A stretch of 64,000 nt of DNA from Candidatus Methanarcanum hacksteinii (GCA_006954405.1 LVVQ01000001.1:992001-1056000), one strand, 5' to 3'; shown: positions 45,264 to 54,429, counted from the stretch's first letter. The notes: generated by a model not told the origin, from the letters alone. Made by a program: numbers and translations.

Positions 45264-46175
45264 TTGACCGAAGAGAGATTCCAACAAATGATTGCTAATA
45301 TCAGATCAGAGGCGTACGAGAACCATGTTTCCTTCGAACAGAATCTTACGTTCACATACCTCAGATCGAAGTTCGAGGAAAAATCAATATCACTGACAGA
45401 AGAGAACATGGAAATGCTGCATATCAGTGAAAAGGGCAAATACACCAAATTAGGGTTCATCCTATCAGATCAATATGATCAAACTCTGAAGATTGCAGTG
45501 TTCGATAACGAATATAAATCTTCATTCATAGACCGCGCAGAATTTGGAGGGTCGATACTGAAACAGATGGATGATACACTCTTATTCATTTCCAAATACA
45601 ATAGGAACTCTTCGATCATAACCGGGATGTATAGAGTCGACAAGAAGGACTACTCGGAAATAACTCTCAGAGAAGCTTTGGCGAATGCATTCGTGCACCG
45701 CGATTATGCCATGGACGATTCGATATTGGTATCAATATACCCTACAAAGATAACTATAGTGTCCCCAGGTGGTCTCAAAAGGCCCTATTCATTGGAAGAA
45801 CTGGAAAGTGGCGTATCATCGCTGAGGAACAAAAATCTCGCCGCTGTGATGTACAGACTCAAGATAATCGAAGCATACGGCACAGGGATACCGCGCATAT
45901 TCGGAGCATACACAAACCTCCCTGTAAAACCGACGATCAGCACAGGCGGCTCATCATTCACTATAACACTGCCGGCCGAGAGAGATGAGGATACAACACC
46001 GTTGATGAGATTCCTGAAGGATAGGACAGAATTCACGCGTGCGGAATTGGAGGAGAATCTTAACCTGAATAAATCCGAAGCCATTGCTAAGATCAATATG
46101 TTGTTGGAAGATGGTTCGATAATAAAGATCGGAAACGGAAGATCGGTGAGATACAGGTTGAAGATATCTCTTTGA
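45264..46175 (+). CDS. RecG-C-terminal-like ATP-binding regulator, probably 5'-truncated
   Basis: The 303 residues contain the HATPase_c_4-type core (EALANAFVHRDYAMDDSILVSIY at ~137-159, SPGGL at 167, YGTGIPRI at 205) and a C-terminal winged helix (FTRAELEENLNLNKSEAIAKI). Family members have an N-terminal AlbA_2 domain, which is absent. In-frame coding-like sequence continues upstream for ~35 codons to a TAA inside the palindrome, without any ATG or GTG; the start given is a TTG. This points to loss of the 5' end. Next to a tRNA gene. Confidence 0.65.
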   Translation: MTEERFQQMIANIRSEAYENHVSFEQNLTFTYLRSKFEEKSISLTEENMEMLHISEKGKYTKLGFILSDQYDQTLKIAVFDNEYKSSFIDRAEFGGSILKQMDDTLLFISKYNRNSSIITGMYRVDKKDYSEITLREALANAFVHRDYAMDDSILVSIYPTKITIVSPGGLKRPYSLEELESGVSSLRNKNLAAVMYRLKIIEAYGTGIPRIFGAYTNLPVKPTISTGGSSFTITLPAERDEDTTPLMRFLKDRTEFTRAELEENLNLNKSEAIAKINMLLEDGSIIKIGNGRSVRYRLKISL

Positions 46176-46275
46176 ATCCATTATTGACATATTCGAAGAT
46201 GTTGACACGTAATTGAACGAAGTGATCGCATACGGATTGCAGTTCATCCCCTTGAAATCATTCAAAATCTGCGAG

Positions 46276-46351
46276 TGGTGGGCCCGTCCAGATTTGAACT
46301 GGAGTTACTTACACCCCAAGCAAGAAGGATACCAAGCTACCCCACGGGCCC
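46276..46351 (-). tRNA. tRNA-Pro (GGG), CCA encoded
   Basis: On the minus strand, acceptor GGGCCCG pairs with CGGGCCC, the anticodon arm CTTGC/GTAAG encloses the loop TTGGGGT with anticodon GGG, and the T-arm reads CCAGTTCAAATCTGG. No intron is present. The 3' CCA is encoded (46276-46278). It decodes CCC and CCU. Confidence 0.93.
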
Positions 46352-46571
46352 ACATATAAACAGTTTGTTGGACACACCTAATGCGCAGTGGTATTTGTAC
46401 TTTACACAAAGCGACTTCATAGAATTGCAACATCTGGACGATGAGAATCCATGCATCGAATCCATCAATACGACGATACAAACAGAAATAACATCGATCG
46501 TTCATTCCTGTATGCTATTGAGTTCATATTTGACAGAGAACATGTCGAAGATACGAACAACGGAGAGAAAG

Positions 46572-47372
46572 ATGGAGCCGATGAGAATATCGATGGTCTG
46601 TATGAGGTCGATCGTAGGAGATATCGACAACAATTCCAAGAGAATGTTTGAACTGATCGATCAACTATCCTCTGAAGGTTCCGACCTCATCTGCTTTCCC
46701 GAACTCTCTCTGACAGGATATTCCTCACAATCGAGTACGAGATACGCCATGTCCTTGGATGATCCTGCGATAGAGAGGATCGTCAAGACCACTGAAGACA
46801 AGGAAATCATCGTCTGTTTCGGTTTCGTTGAGAAAGGACCCTACATCACTCAGCTCATCGCAGAGAACGGAAAGATATGCGGAAAATATCGGAAGACACA
46901 TCTCGGTGAGAGGGAACAGGATGCGTTCCTTCCCGGCTCATCATTCCCTGTCATCAGAACATCCAAAGCTAACATCGGCATACAGATTTGCTGGGAATCA
47001 CATTTCCCACAGATTACCGCGAAATATGCTATCGAAGGTGCCGATCTCGTCCTAATGCCCCACGCATCAGGCCTCTCTGGAGAACGCAGAAGGAACACAT
47101 GGAACAAGATCCTCCCTGCAAGGGCATACGACAACACATTGTTCGTAGCATCCTGTAATATGACAGGGGATAACGGCGAAGGCACCGTCTTCGGAGGAGG
47201 TTCATGTATCATCGATGAACGTGGCAACATACTTGCTGAGGATTATTCAGGCGAATGCGTAGTATCCGCCGATCTCGATCCGAAGAACATGGATCGCATA
47301 AGATCATCAGGATACGAGACCATGCGCGACCTATGTTTCATCGATAAGGTTCGTTGGGAACTATTCAGATGA
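46572..47372 (+). CDS. Carbon-nitrogen hydrolase (nitrilase superfamily)
   Basis: About 266 residues with the Glu-Lys-Cys triad: E in ICFPELSLTGYS, K in YRKTHLGEREQD and C in IQICWESHFPQ. This fold hydrolyses amides or nitriles (omega-amidase, carbamoylputrescine amidase and others). ATG 46572 with GGAG six bases ahead is preferred over the long open frame that runs back through the tRNA; ATG 46581 is an alternative. It is convergent with the decarboxylase gene, three bases apart. Substrate unknown. Confidence 0.85.
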   Translation: MEPMRISMVCMRSIVGDIDNNSKRMFELIDQLSSEGSDLICFPELSLTGYSSQSSTRYAMSLDDPAIERIVKTTEDKEIIVCFGFVEKGPYITQLIAENGKICGKYRKTHLGEREQDAFLPGSSFPVIRTSKANIGIQICWESHFPQITAKYAIEGADLVLMPHASGLSGERRRNTWNKILPARAYDNTLFVASCNMTGDNGEGTVFGGGSCIIDERGNILAEDYSGECVVSADLDPKNMDRIRSSGYETMRDLCFIDKVRWELFR

Positions 47373-47375
47373 TCG

Positions 47376-48824
47376 TCAATGATCCTGAGAACCTATCTCT
47401 TTGATCCTGACGATGATGTCATCGATCTGCGATGGCTTTAGATTCGGATTCAAAAGCGTGAACTTCAGCATGACCCTTCCATCCTTGACAGTCTGACCGA
47501 TGACGATACCTTCCTTGAGCAACTGACGTCTGATTCTCTTATTAACATCATCGCCCTTGTCGTATGCAAAGACTACGGAAGACATCTCCGGCTCCACAGG
47601 TGCTATGAAATCATCATCCTTCGATATCCTTCCATAGAAATAGGATGCATTCTCAACAGCGGTATCGATGATCCTTCCGAATCCATCCCTTCCGCGCGTC
47701 TTGAACGCCATGAATACCTTCAATGCATCGAAACGACGAGTGGTCTGCATCGATTTACCGACGAGATTGATGTATCCATCCTCCTCGTCCTCCTCGCGGT
47801 TCAGATAATCCGCATGCAACTCGAAACACTCCAACAATTCCGCATGTTTGACGATGATCGCTGAACAGGAGATCGGAAGAAGGAACATCTTGTGGAAATC
47901 CACAGTAAGGGAATCGCAGAGTGATATGTCCGCTACCCTATCACGATACTTATCGCTCATGATCAATCCAGAGCCGTATGCGGCATCGGCGTGAAGATGC
48001 ATACCATATCTGTCGCAGAGTTCCCTCATGCCACGGGCATCATCTATCGAACCGAAATCGGTCGTACCGAACGTAGCTACGGCACAGAACGGATAGAGTC
48101 CATTGTCCGTATCCTCCTTCAGCATCCTTTCGAATTCCTTCAGATCGATCCTGCATTTGGAATCGACAGGTATCTTCCTGACGGCAGCATAGCCCATGCC
48201 GAGGATGTGGCTTGCCTTATCCATCGAGAAATGGGATATCTCCGATGTATACACACGAAGTTTGGAGTATTCTGGCGGAAGGCCGTTCATCTTCACATCC
48301 CATCCGAATCTCTCCATGCAATACCGATCGCGGGCAGCTACGATGGCAGAGATGTTGGATTGAGAGCCGCCGGATGTGAAGCACCCATCGGATGTCTCCA
48401 CAGGGAATCCGTACAGTTCAGCCAATCCGTGTATCATGCTCTCCTCGACCTCTGTGGCCGCAGGACCTTGATCCCAACTGTCCATGCTATCGTTGAAGCA
48501 TGATATCACCAGTTCAGAACAGATCGTCTCGGTCAATACAGGCGAATGCAGATGCGGCATGTACTTCGTGGACCATGTGCGAAGAAGATGCGGCAGTATC
48601 TTTTCTTTGGTCTCCTCGAGGACCTTGTCGAACCCCATACCGTGTTCCGGAAGGAATCCGAGGGAACAGATGCTCTCCCTAAGCTCATACGGATCGATAC
48701 CGGAGAATGCACTGTCGTCAGAGAATGAATCGAATACCGCTTTCAGGGTATCATCGATCATCTCTGTGAATCTTTTACGGACGTTCACATCCTCGGATAA
48801 CAGAAGGGGATCATTTGCAGACAT
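47376..48824 (-). CDS. ddc: PLP-dependent decarboxylase, probable L-2,4-diaminobutyrate decarboxylase
   Basis: This ~482-residue group II decarboxylase has the PLP lysine in LTVDFHKMFLLPISC, with HADAAYGSGL before it and SGGSQSNISAI near 165. The preceding aminotransferase gene overlaps it by 14 bases. That gene looks like diaminobutyrate transaminase, so diaminobutyrate is the most likely substrate and 1,3-diaminopropane the product. Glutamate decarboxylase would be the alternative if the gene stood alone. ATG 48824 is preferred to the frame extension at 48869. Confidence 0.85.
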   Translation of the reverse strand: MSANDPLLLSEDVNVRKRFTEMIDDTLKAVFDSFSDDSAFSGIDPYELRESICSLGFLPEHGMGFDKVLEETKEKILPHLLRTWSTKYMPHLHSPVLTETICSELVISCFNDSMDSWDQGPAATEVEESMIHGLAELYGFPVETSDGCFTSGGSQSNISAIVAARDRYCMERFGWDVKMNGLPPEYSKLRVYTSEISHFSMDKASHILGMGYAAVRKIPVDSKCRIDLKEFERMLKEDTDNGLYPFCAVATFGTTDFGSIDDARGMRELCDRYGMHLHADAAYGSGLIMSDKYRDRVADISLCDSLTVDFHKMFLLPISCSAIIVKHAELLECFELHADYLNREEDEEDGYINLVGKSMQTTRRFDALKVFMAFKTRGRDGFGRIIDTAVENASYFYGRISKDDDFIAPVEPEMSSVVFAYDKGDDVNKRIRRQLLKEGIVIGQTVKDGRVMLKFTLLNPNLKPSQIDDIIVRIKEIGSQDH

Positions 48825-50154
48825 TCCCTTCGACCTCTTTGACTGCGTTCTCGAAGATTGTGAGCGCACGGTCGATCTCGTCGTCCGTGATGGTGAGAGG
48901 GCATAGACATCTCATGACGGAACCGTTACGTCCGCCCTTCTCCATGATCAGACCGTTGTTGAAACATGTACGTTGGACCATGGTGGCGACCTCTCCGCTT
49001 GGTTCAGGGACACCCATCAGGTCCTTCGGACCGTTGGGGTCGATGAACTCCACTCCGATCATGAGACCTTTTCCGCGGACATCACCTATTATCGACATCT
49101 CTCCTTTGAGCTTCATGAGACGTGACATCATCATATCGCCCTTGCGAGTAACATCTTCTAGGAACCCTGGTTCCTTCAGTTTGTTCATGACAACATTACC
49201 AGCCACGAAAGCCAATTGATTCCCGCGGAAGGTACCTGCGTGCGCACCTGGACCCCATAGGTCGAGTGCTTTGTCATAGACGATGAGTGATAATGGTTGA
49301 CCTCCGCCGATGGCTTTGGAGATCAATATGACATCAGGCACGATGCCTGCATGTTCGAAAGCGAACACCTTGCCTGTACGTCCGATACCGCATTGGATCT
49401 CATCGCATATCATTGGGATGTCGAGTTCCTTTGTTATCCTGCGTACAGCCTGAAGGAATTCAACAGGTGCGGGTATCACACCGCCTTCGCCCTGGATGGC
49501 CTCCAATATGACCGCGGCGGGTTTCGTGACACCGCTCTCGGGATCCTTCAACAGACGCTCCAGATATGCTATGCAGGCCTTCGTGCCCGCTTCCCCTCCG
49601 ATGCCCATTGGACAGCGGTATGAATACGGATATGGCATGAATTGGACACCAGGCATCACGTTGCTTACCTTGTTCTTCGCGGTGCAGTTGCCTGTGAGCG
49701 CCATGGAACCATGGCCCATTCCATGGTATCCTCCGGAGAATGAGATCACGGTGCCTCTTCCGGTGGCCGTCTTGCATAGTTTTATCGCGGCCTCCGTCGC
49801 ATCCGTTCCGGATGGTGAACAGAACTGTACCTTCGCCTTCTTGGCGAGTTCTTCGGGTATTATCGTCAACAGATTCTCAACGAACCTGTCCTTGGCCGGC
49901 GTAGCAATATCCAACATGTGCAACGGCGCACCGGAATCGATGAGCTCGATCATCGCACTATTTATCTCATCATTATTATGACCGAGAGCAAGTGATCCCG
50001 CACCATTCAAGAAATCGATATAACGGTTGTTCTCTACATCTTCAATAACCGCACCCTTAGCCTTCGCAACCGCAAGAGGGAATTTGCGGGGATAGCTTCT
50101 AGCAGATGACTCGTAGTCACCCTGACGACCGACGAAGTACTGGTTCGTACCCAT
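48811..50154 (-). CDS. dat: Probable diaminobutyrate-2-oxoglutarate aminotransferase
   Basis: 447 residues of the class III (omega) aminotransferases: FLNGAGSLALGHNN near the start, FSGGYHGMGHGSMALTG, and ICDEIQCGIGRTGKVFAFEHAGI before the PLP lysine in ILISKAIGGGQPLSLIVY. EctB/Dat proteins make L-2,4-diaminobutyrate from aspartate semialdehyde. The tight pair with the decarboxylase is typical of bacterial dat-ddc operons. A TTTATATAAT box ~24 nt upstream (50173-50182) points to a leaderless transcript. Confidence 0.87.
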   Translation of the reverse strand: MGTNQYFVGRQGDYESSARSYPRKFPLAVAKAKGAVIEDVENNRYIDFLNGAGSLALGHNNDEINSAMIELIDSGAPLHMLDIATPAKDRFVENLLTIIPEELAKKAKVQFCSPSGTDATEAAIKLCKTATGRGTVISFSGGYHGMGHGSMALTGNCTAKNKVSNVMPGVQFMPYPYSYRCPMGIGGEAGTKACIAYLERLLKDPESGVTKPAAVILEAIQGEGGVIPAPVEFLQAVRRITKELDIPMICDEIQCGIGRTGKVFAFEHAGIVPDVILISKAIGGGQPLSLIVYDKALDLWGPGAHAGTFRGNQLAFVAGNVVMNKLKEPGFLEDVTRKGDMMMSRLMKLKGEMSIIGDVRGKGLMIGVEFIDPNGPKDLMGVPEPSGEVATMVQRTCFNNGLIMEKGGRNGSVMRCLCPLTITDDEIDRALTIFENAVKEVEGNVCK

Positions 50155-50172
50155 GAATTTTGTGATTTACCC

Positions 50173-50182
50173 ATTATATAAA
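50173..50182 (-). promoter_or_regulatory. TATA box of the dat-ddc operon
   Basis: ATTATATAAA (minus strand TTTATATAAT) is centred 24 nt ahead of ATG 50154. Upstream of it, ATTGCCA-CATA-TGGCAAT (50241-50258) is a perfect 7-bp inverted repeat that might be an operator. Confidence 0.5.
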
Positions 50183-50391
50183 ATCGTATGGACCTAGGCG
50201 AACAAAGATAATGATAAATTTTGCCCAATCTGACACGAATATTGCCACATATGGCAATGATGTGATAAACAACAGGTTTTTGAAATTGATCGGAAGAAAC
50301 ACTTAAACTCACATGAATCATTACAGTTGCCCACATTTGTGATTGCAAGAATGCTCATGATTCCACGTCAGCGAGATGTAATGGTATCGGA

Positions 50392-50922
50392 TTAGTTAAT
50401 CAGATGAAGCGATAGGACATCATGGTTTCTTTCACCATCTATCAAACTACAGAGTCTGTTCCACGATTCACTTTCACCCATGTCGATTTCAAAATCTTCT
50501 GCATCACAATTCCCAATAAATTCAGCTTTCATTGTCATTACGTCAAGGACAAGAACAAAACTATTGCTCGCCCACTCGAATTCAAGGTTGTTGTTGGGCG
50601 CAGGGTAAATGTACATCGGTTCCGAAGAACGATAGTTCTCTTCGATGATTCTCTCCAAAAATCTTATCGAAGAAGCATAATCATTCATCTTAGACTCGTC
50701 CTTTATCGTTTTGGAAGCAATTTCAATGATGTGTTCCAAGCGACTCTTGACATCCGATATACACAATTGTTTAAAATCGACCTTCTTTGAATTGTCTTCA
50801 TTGACCAAGTCTTTGTCATCTGAGTGAATCTTCATTTCAGTTCTGTCCTTCACTACACTATATTGGAACTCCAATATAGCATTCTGTCTAATTCTTCCAG
50901 AATCTTTTACACCAAGCCCCAT
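50392..50922 (-). CDS. Hypothetical soluble protein
   Basis: 176 residues, acidic and hydrophilic, with no signal or membrane segment. A helical middle (LEHIIEIASKTIKDESKMNDYASSIRFLERII) is followed by a beta-rich end. It stops with TAA and is richer in AT than its neighbours, both unusual here, which fits an acquired accessory gene. I do not recognise it. It stands alone between the dat-ddc operon and the surface-protein chain. Confidence 0.6.
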   Translation of the reverse strand: MGLGVKDSGRIRQNAILEFQYSVVKDRTEMKIHSDDKDLVNEDNSKKVDFKQLCISDVKSRLEHIIEIASKTIKDESKMNDYASSIRFLERIIEENYRSSEPMYIYPAPNNNLEFEWASNSFVLVLDVMTMKAEFIGNCDAEDFEIDMGESESWNRLCSLIDGERNHDVLSLHLIN

Positions 50923-51047
50923 GGCCTTTACAGGATTGTGTCTCTCATGCCCTGATTTAGTTATCTGTAAAGAATGTGTCCAAAGTAACAGATATTTACA
51001 TCATTACGTCCCAAACTGAGATTATTCAAAAAGGAATGAAAAAGCAC

Positions 51048-51074
51048 AGTCCGCCCCTGGGACGGGGCGGGACT
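51048..51074 (-). terminator. GC-rich terminator of the surface-protein chain
   Basis: On the minus strand AGTCCCGCCCC and GGGGCGGACT pair with one bulge around a 6-nt loop and are followed by GCTTTTTC. It lies 16 bases after the stop at 51090. Confidence 0.7.
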
Positions 51075-51089
51075 GCTTATTGAAATCGT

Positions 51090-51593
51090 TTAACGCTTTC
51101 TCACATACAACATGATGGTGACAGCAATCGCGGCAACGACAGCGACAGCGATTCCGACGAATATCGCGGTGTAGGACAACCCCGAGTTAGACGAATCCTC
51201 ATCGACGACCATGTACAACGAACAGTGGGTTGAGTCGAATACGATCTCTCCTTTTATCGGATCATATATACCTCCCATCCTCACCTTGTTACCATCGTCA
51301 TCGATGTGATACGCCACGCCGATCTTACCGTCAGCTGGAGTATACCTTATGGAGATCGTGATCAATCCGCCGAGTGATTTACCCAAGTCCTTATCGCCAG
51401 CCATGATCCTCACATCCACAACGACTGCACCATCAGGGATGTTCTCCCTCTGAAGATCGTTGATATGCTCACCCTTAGCTTCGGATATGGAGATCGTGAT
51501 CTCTTCTTCCACTGATATATTGGACAACACCGTGTCTGATGCGGCAATTGATCCCTTCTCGGATACAATCTCAAAAAAAAGAACTCTCATCAT
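51090..51593 (-). CDS. C-terminal piece of a membrane-anchored surface protein
   Basis: 167 residues without a signal peptide. The body (ISIRYTPADGKIGVAYHIDDDGNKVRM...STHCSLYMVVDED) matches the membrane-proximal domain common at the end of large surface proteins. It is followed by one membrane segment (AIFVGIAVAVVAAIAVTIML) and a basic tail. The ATG overlaps the stop of the leucine-rich-repeat gene as ATGA, so it may be translated, but without a signal it would not reach the surface in the usual way. It is probably the remnant of a larger gene. Confidence 0.6.
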   Translation of the reverse strand: MMRVLFFEIVSEKGSIAASDTVLSNISVEEEITISISEAKGEHINDLQRENIPDGAVVVDVRIMAGDKDLGKSLGGLITISIRYTPADGKIGVAYHIDDDGNKVRMGGIYDPIKGEIVFDSTHCSLYMVVDEDSSNSGLSYTAIFVGIAVAVVAAIAVTIMLYVRKR

Positions 51594-53065
51594 GCCTTTC
51601 CCTTCCTCTGCATGATGAGCACGATGATAATGAGGATCGACAACGCAACCATACCAAAGATTGCAAGGGAAACGATAGCATTTCCACTTCCATCCAGGTC
51701 CCCCACGACCTCTAGGCCGAATTCAGATGATTCCCATGAATCCACAGCATCTCCCTTGCAATGGATCACAGCATCCACGTTCAAGAACACGGTATCATCC
51801 CCTTTAGGGGCCATACCATACGCATCGATACTCCTCAAAGAGATACAATCTGCGAACGCATAACCTTCGATCATAGATACTGTGGAAGGTATGCTCATAA
51901 CCCTCAACGATTCACAGCCTCTGAACGCCATCCTTCCGATGTTCTCGACATTCTTCAGATCCATCTTCTTCAACGAGACGCAATCACGGAAGGCCTCCTT
52001 GCCGATATCCTTCACTTTTTCAGGGATCCCCACGGATTCCAATGATTCGCACTGATAGAACGCTGAATGACCTATATCATTCACAGAATCGCCCAACGTC
52101 AACTCCCTCAGTGAGGTGCAATAACCGAACATACGCGGACTGATGTTGGTGTCAACGTTCAATGATTCCAATGAATCACAGATGTAGAATGCTCCATCAC
52201 CGACATATCTTACAGTCTTCGGTATCGTCAATTCCATTATCGAATGACAATCGCGGAATGTCTCGAATCCGATATGGTTTACATTATCAGAGAAGTTCAC
52301 CCCATTGAGATTGTAACACGCACGGAAGGCCTCATCCTGCATCTCCTTCACAGAATCGCTTATCCTTATCTCTGTTAGATCATTGTAATAGAACGCTCTC
52401 TTGCCGATGATCTGCAAACCGTCATTGGTCACGACACTTTTGATATCCGATCTTCTTTTCACATTCCCATCGTCCATCATAGTGCCTGCGAACGCATAAT
52501 CATCGATCCTAACGACCTTGCTTCCATTCACTTCGTTCCTGATGGAGATGACACCATCGGTTGGTTTCCCGCCGATTACTGCAGCACCATCCGGTAGCAA
52601 TGCATAATCGATGCCATCTAACGTAATCCTCTCAATGATCTCTGTATTCGTCCATCCAACGGTATTGGATAATGTATGAATCACAACACCCTTCGGTAAA
52701 ACATCCCCCATGACGGGGCGATCTCCCATGAAATAGATGTTCTTCAATGATTCGCAACCAGAGAATGCTCCATCCTCTATCGCCCTCAGATTCTTCGAAA
52801 CGATCAATGTGCTCGAAGAACATCCGTCGAATGCTCCGTCGGAATATGATCTCACATCATACCCTTCCAACACAGAAGGAAGATGCAATATTGCTTCATT
52901 CGAAGTCACCGATGTTATGACGCAATAGTAATCCGGATGTCCGCTCCCATGAGTCTCATATCCATAGATAGCGTCATCGAAACCCATCTCTGATGCATCG
53001 GCATCGGAGATCAATAAACAAGAGAATAGGATCAATAAAGAGACTGCTACGATCCATCTTCTCAT
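51590..53065 (-). CDS. BspA-like leucine-rich-repeat surface protein
   Basis: 491 residues: signal peptide (IVAVSLLILFSCLLISDADA), then about ten LRR_5/BspA repeats of ~23 residues with the pattern IG-x-x-AF-x-x-C-x-SL-x-x-(V/M)-x-IP. A C-terminal membrane anchor (IVSLAIFGMVALSILIIIVLI) and a short basic end follow. Such proteins are common in gut archaea and bacteria and are thought to mediate attachment to host or microbial surfaces. It overlaps both neighbours by four bases, in a chain with winged-helix and zinc-ribbon genes. Confidence 0.88.
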   Translation of the reverse strand: MRRWIVAVSLLILFSCLLISDADASEMGFDDAIYGYETHGSGHPDYYCVITSVTSNEAILHLPSVLEGYDVRSYSDGAFDGCSSSTLIVSKNLRAIEDGAFSGCESLKNIYFMGDRPVMGDVLPKGVVIHTLSNTVGWTNTEIIERITLDGIDYALLPDGAAVIGGKPTDGVISIRNEVNGSKVVRIDDYAFAGTMMDDGNVKRRSDIKSVVTNDGLQIIGKRAFYYNDLTEIRISDSVKEMQDEAFRACYNLNGVNFSDNVNHIGFETFRDCHSIMELTIPKTVRYVGDGAFYICDSLESLNVDTNISPRMFGYCTSLRELTLGDSVNDIGHSAFYQCESLESVGIPEKVKDIGKEAFRDCVSLKKMDLKNVENIGRMAFRGCESLRVMSIPSTVSMIEGYAFADCISLRSIDAYGMAPKGDDTVFLNVDAVIHCKGDAVDSWESSEFGLEVVGDLDGSGNAIVSLAIFGMVALSILIIIVLIMQRKGKA

Positions 53066-53643
53066 CTCATCACTAATCCAACAGCTGCGGCCACGGCTCT
53101 CGCCACATCGGCATCATTGGAATCCACAATGACCAACGCATCCCCTTCCTTCATCCCCGTGTCCCTTATCTTCTTCGCAAATCTGGGATCCTTCTCATCG
53201 ATATCCCAATCCTTAGGGAATATTATCCTGCCATCCCTCATGACGAATATAACAGCACCTTCCGCACCGTTCCTTATCGCGATGTCCCTCTGGGCCATCC
53301 CATTGGTGACCTTATCTGCGACACCTTCTACCATTATGCCCTGTTGATATTTCCCTACGGCATATTTATCGTTGAAGATATCGACATATCTCATGCCGAA
53401 TCCATGGAAACTCTTCCTTCCGAACTCCGTGATGCTGACGCCGGTCTGTTTCACCTCTATCCATTTCCAATCCTTCAGGACCTTCAGCATGCCCCTGATA
53501 CTTCCTTCTCCGAGCCCGGTCTCATCCACGAGACCTTTCCTGCTCATGCGTTTGTTCCTCTCTAAAGCATCCATCACGAGGAATATGTGCGCGTCGGAGT
53601 ACCTCGTCATCGGACCATAGTTGTTACCATTGATCAACTCCAT
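53062..53643 (-). CDS. Archaeal winged-helix protein (DUF4443-like)
   Basis: About 193 residues. The first ~80 form a winged helix (MSRKGLVDETGLGEGSIRGMLKVLKDWKWIEVKQTG). The rest is an alpha/beta domain with QRDIAIRNGAEGAVIFVMRDGRIIFP and a hydrophobic end AVAAAVGLVM. It resembles archaeal DUF4443/DUF2111-type regulators, but I am unsure which. ATG 53643 overlaps the preceding small gene; the frame can extend to 53667 without support. Probably an autoregulator or ligand sensor of the surface-protein operon. Confidence 0.7.
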   Translation of the reverse strand: MELINGNNYGPMTRYSDAHIFLVMDALERNKRMSRKGLVDETGLGEGSIRGMLKVLKDWKWIEVKQTGVSITEFGRKSFHGFGMRYVDIFNDKYAVGKYQQGIMVEGVADKVTNGMAQRDIAIRNGAEGAVIFVMRDGRIIFPKDWDIDEKDPRFAKKIRDTGMKEGDALVIVDSNDADVARAVAAAVGLVMR

Positions 53644-53846
53644 GACTCCACCCCCAACGATTCGCAAATGGCCATGTACGGCAGTATGATGTTCATCACC
53701 TGAGAAACGGACATGGAGACATCGGATGCTATGGTCGGCACGGGTATCCCGCGGTCGAATCTTACTATGACCGTGACTTGTTCGGGAGAGAATCCGTTAT
53801 TCCTTAATGTGACCTCTCTGAAAAGATCGTCATCATTGCTCCACAT
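53634..53846 (-). CDS. Small helix-turn-helix protein
   Basis: 70 residues ending in VPTIASDVSMSVSQVMNIILPYMAICESLGV, a likely helix-turn-helix. The end of the 404-residue zinc-ribbon protein at 54430 (ALHFTGMSPEVISVRSNRTLKDIRMEFTKIQEAY) has a similar spacing. It overlaps the gene before it by 14 bases and the one after it by ten. Too short for a firm family assignment. Confidence 0.6.
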   Translation of the reverse strand: MWSNDDDLFREVTLRNNGFSPEQVTVIVRFDRGIPVPTIASDVSMSVSQVMNIILPYMAICESLGVESWS

Positions 53847-54339
53847 CTATCAGAACATCCTTGTTCATCAATGATGTTCTGTTCTTGGTCACATCCTTCA
53901 GTGTACCTTTGCGAGCTCTGCCGAATATGTAATCATCCGGACCCAATTCCCCGCAGACGTGACAGACGATCGGTCTGCCCTCTCTCATCTGGTCATCCCA
54001 ACGCATCCCGCATTTGCTACAGATGATCTTTATCGTTTCTGCTTCCCATCTCTTGCTTCCGCAGTCTGGGCATTTAGGAGGATTCTTCTTGGCGGTGATC
54101 CATGCGTGTCCGCATCTGTTGCATCTGACCTCGCGTACATCGCTGCGATCCCATAACGATGATCTACAGGATGGACAGAGTTTGGAATTATTCTCGCCTT
54201 TTCTTGTGTTCCATACGTAACCGCATAGTTTACATTCATTCATCATACCGCTATCATCGATGCCTTTGGAGCTACGATTCTGCTTTATGATGCGTTCTAG
54301 GCGCTTCATCCCTATCTGATAGTCACTCTCATCTATCAT
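53833..54339 (-). CDS. Triple zinc-ribbon protein
   Basis: 168 residues with three zinc ribbons: C36/C39-C55/C58, C73/C76-C90/C93 and C107/C110-C126/C129, each with a C-x-x-C-G-(H/Y/M)-x-W start. A basic linker at the N-terminus (RLERIIKQNRSSKG) may touch nucleic acid. GGGTGA precedes ATG 54339. It begins the overlapping chain that ends in the leucine-rich-repeat protein, and is related to the multi-ribbon protein at 54430-55644. Confidence 0.78.
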   Translation of the reverse strand: MIDESDYQIGMKRLERIIKQNRSSKGIDDSGMMNECKLCGYVWNTRKGENNSKLCPSCRSSLWDRSDVREVRCNRCGHAWITAKKNPPKCPDCGSKRWEAETIKIICSKCGMRWDDQMREGRPIVCHVCGELGPDDYIFGRARKGTLKDVTKNRTSLMNKDVLIDVEQ

Positions 54340-54429
54340 CCCGTCACCCCCGTTGTGTTAATGGATGATACATCCAACGTATGATATGACTATATAGGTT
54401 ATCTGTCCAAAATGTAATTTGATGTAATA

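Noticed and set aside
46275..46571. N-terminal extension of the nitrilase frame
   Set aside because: The extension runs antisense through tRNA-Pro and does not resemble the nitrilase family; the start at 46572 has a ribosome site.
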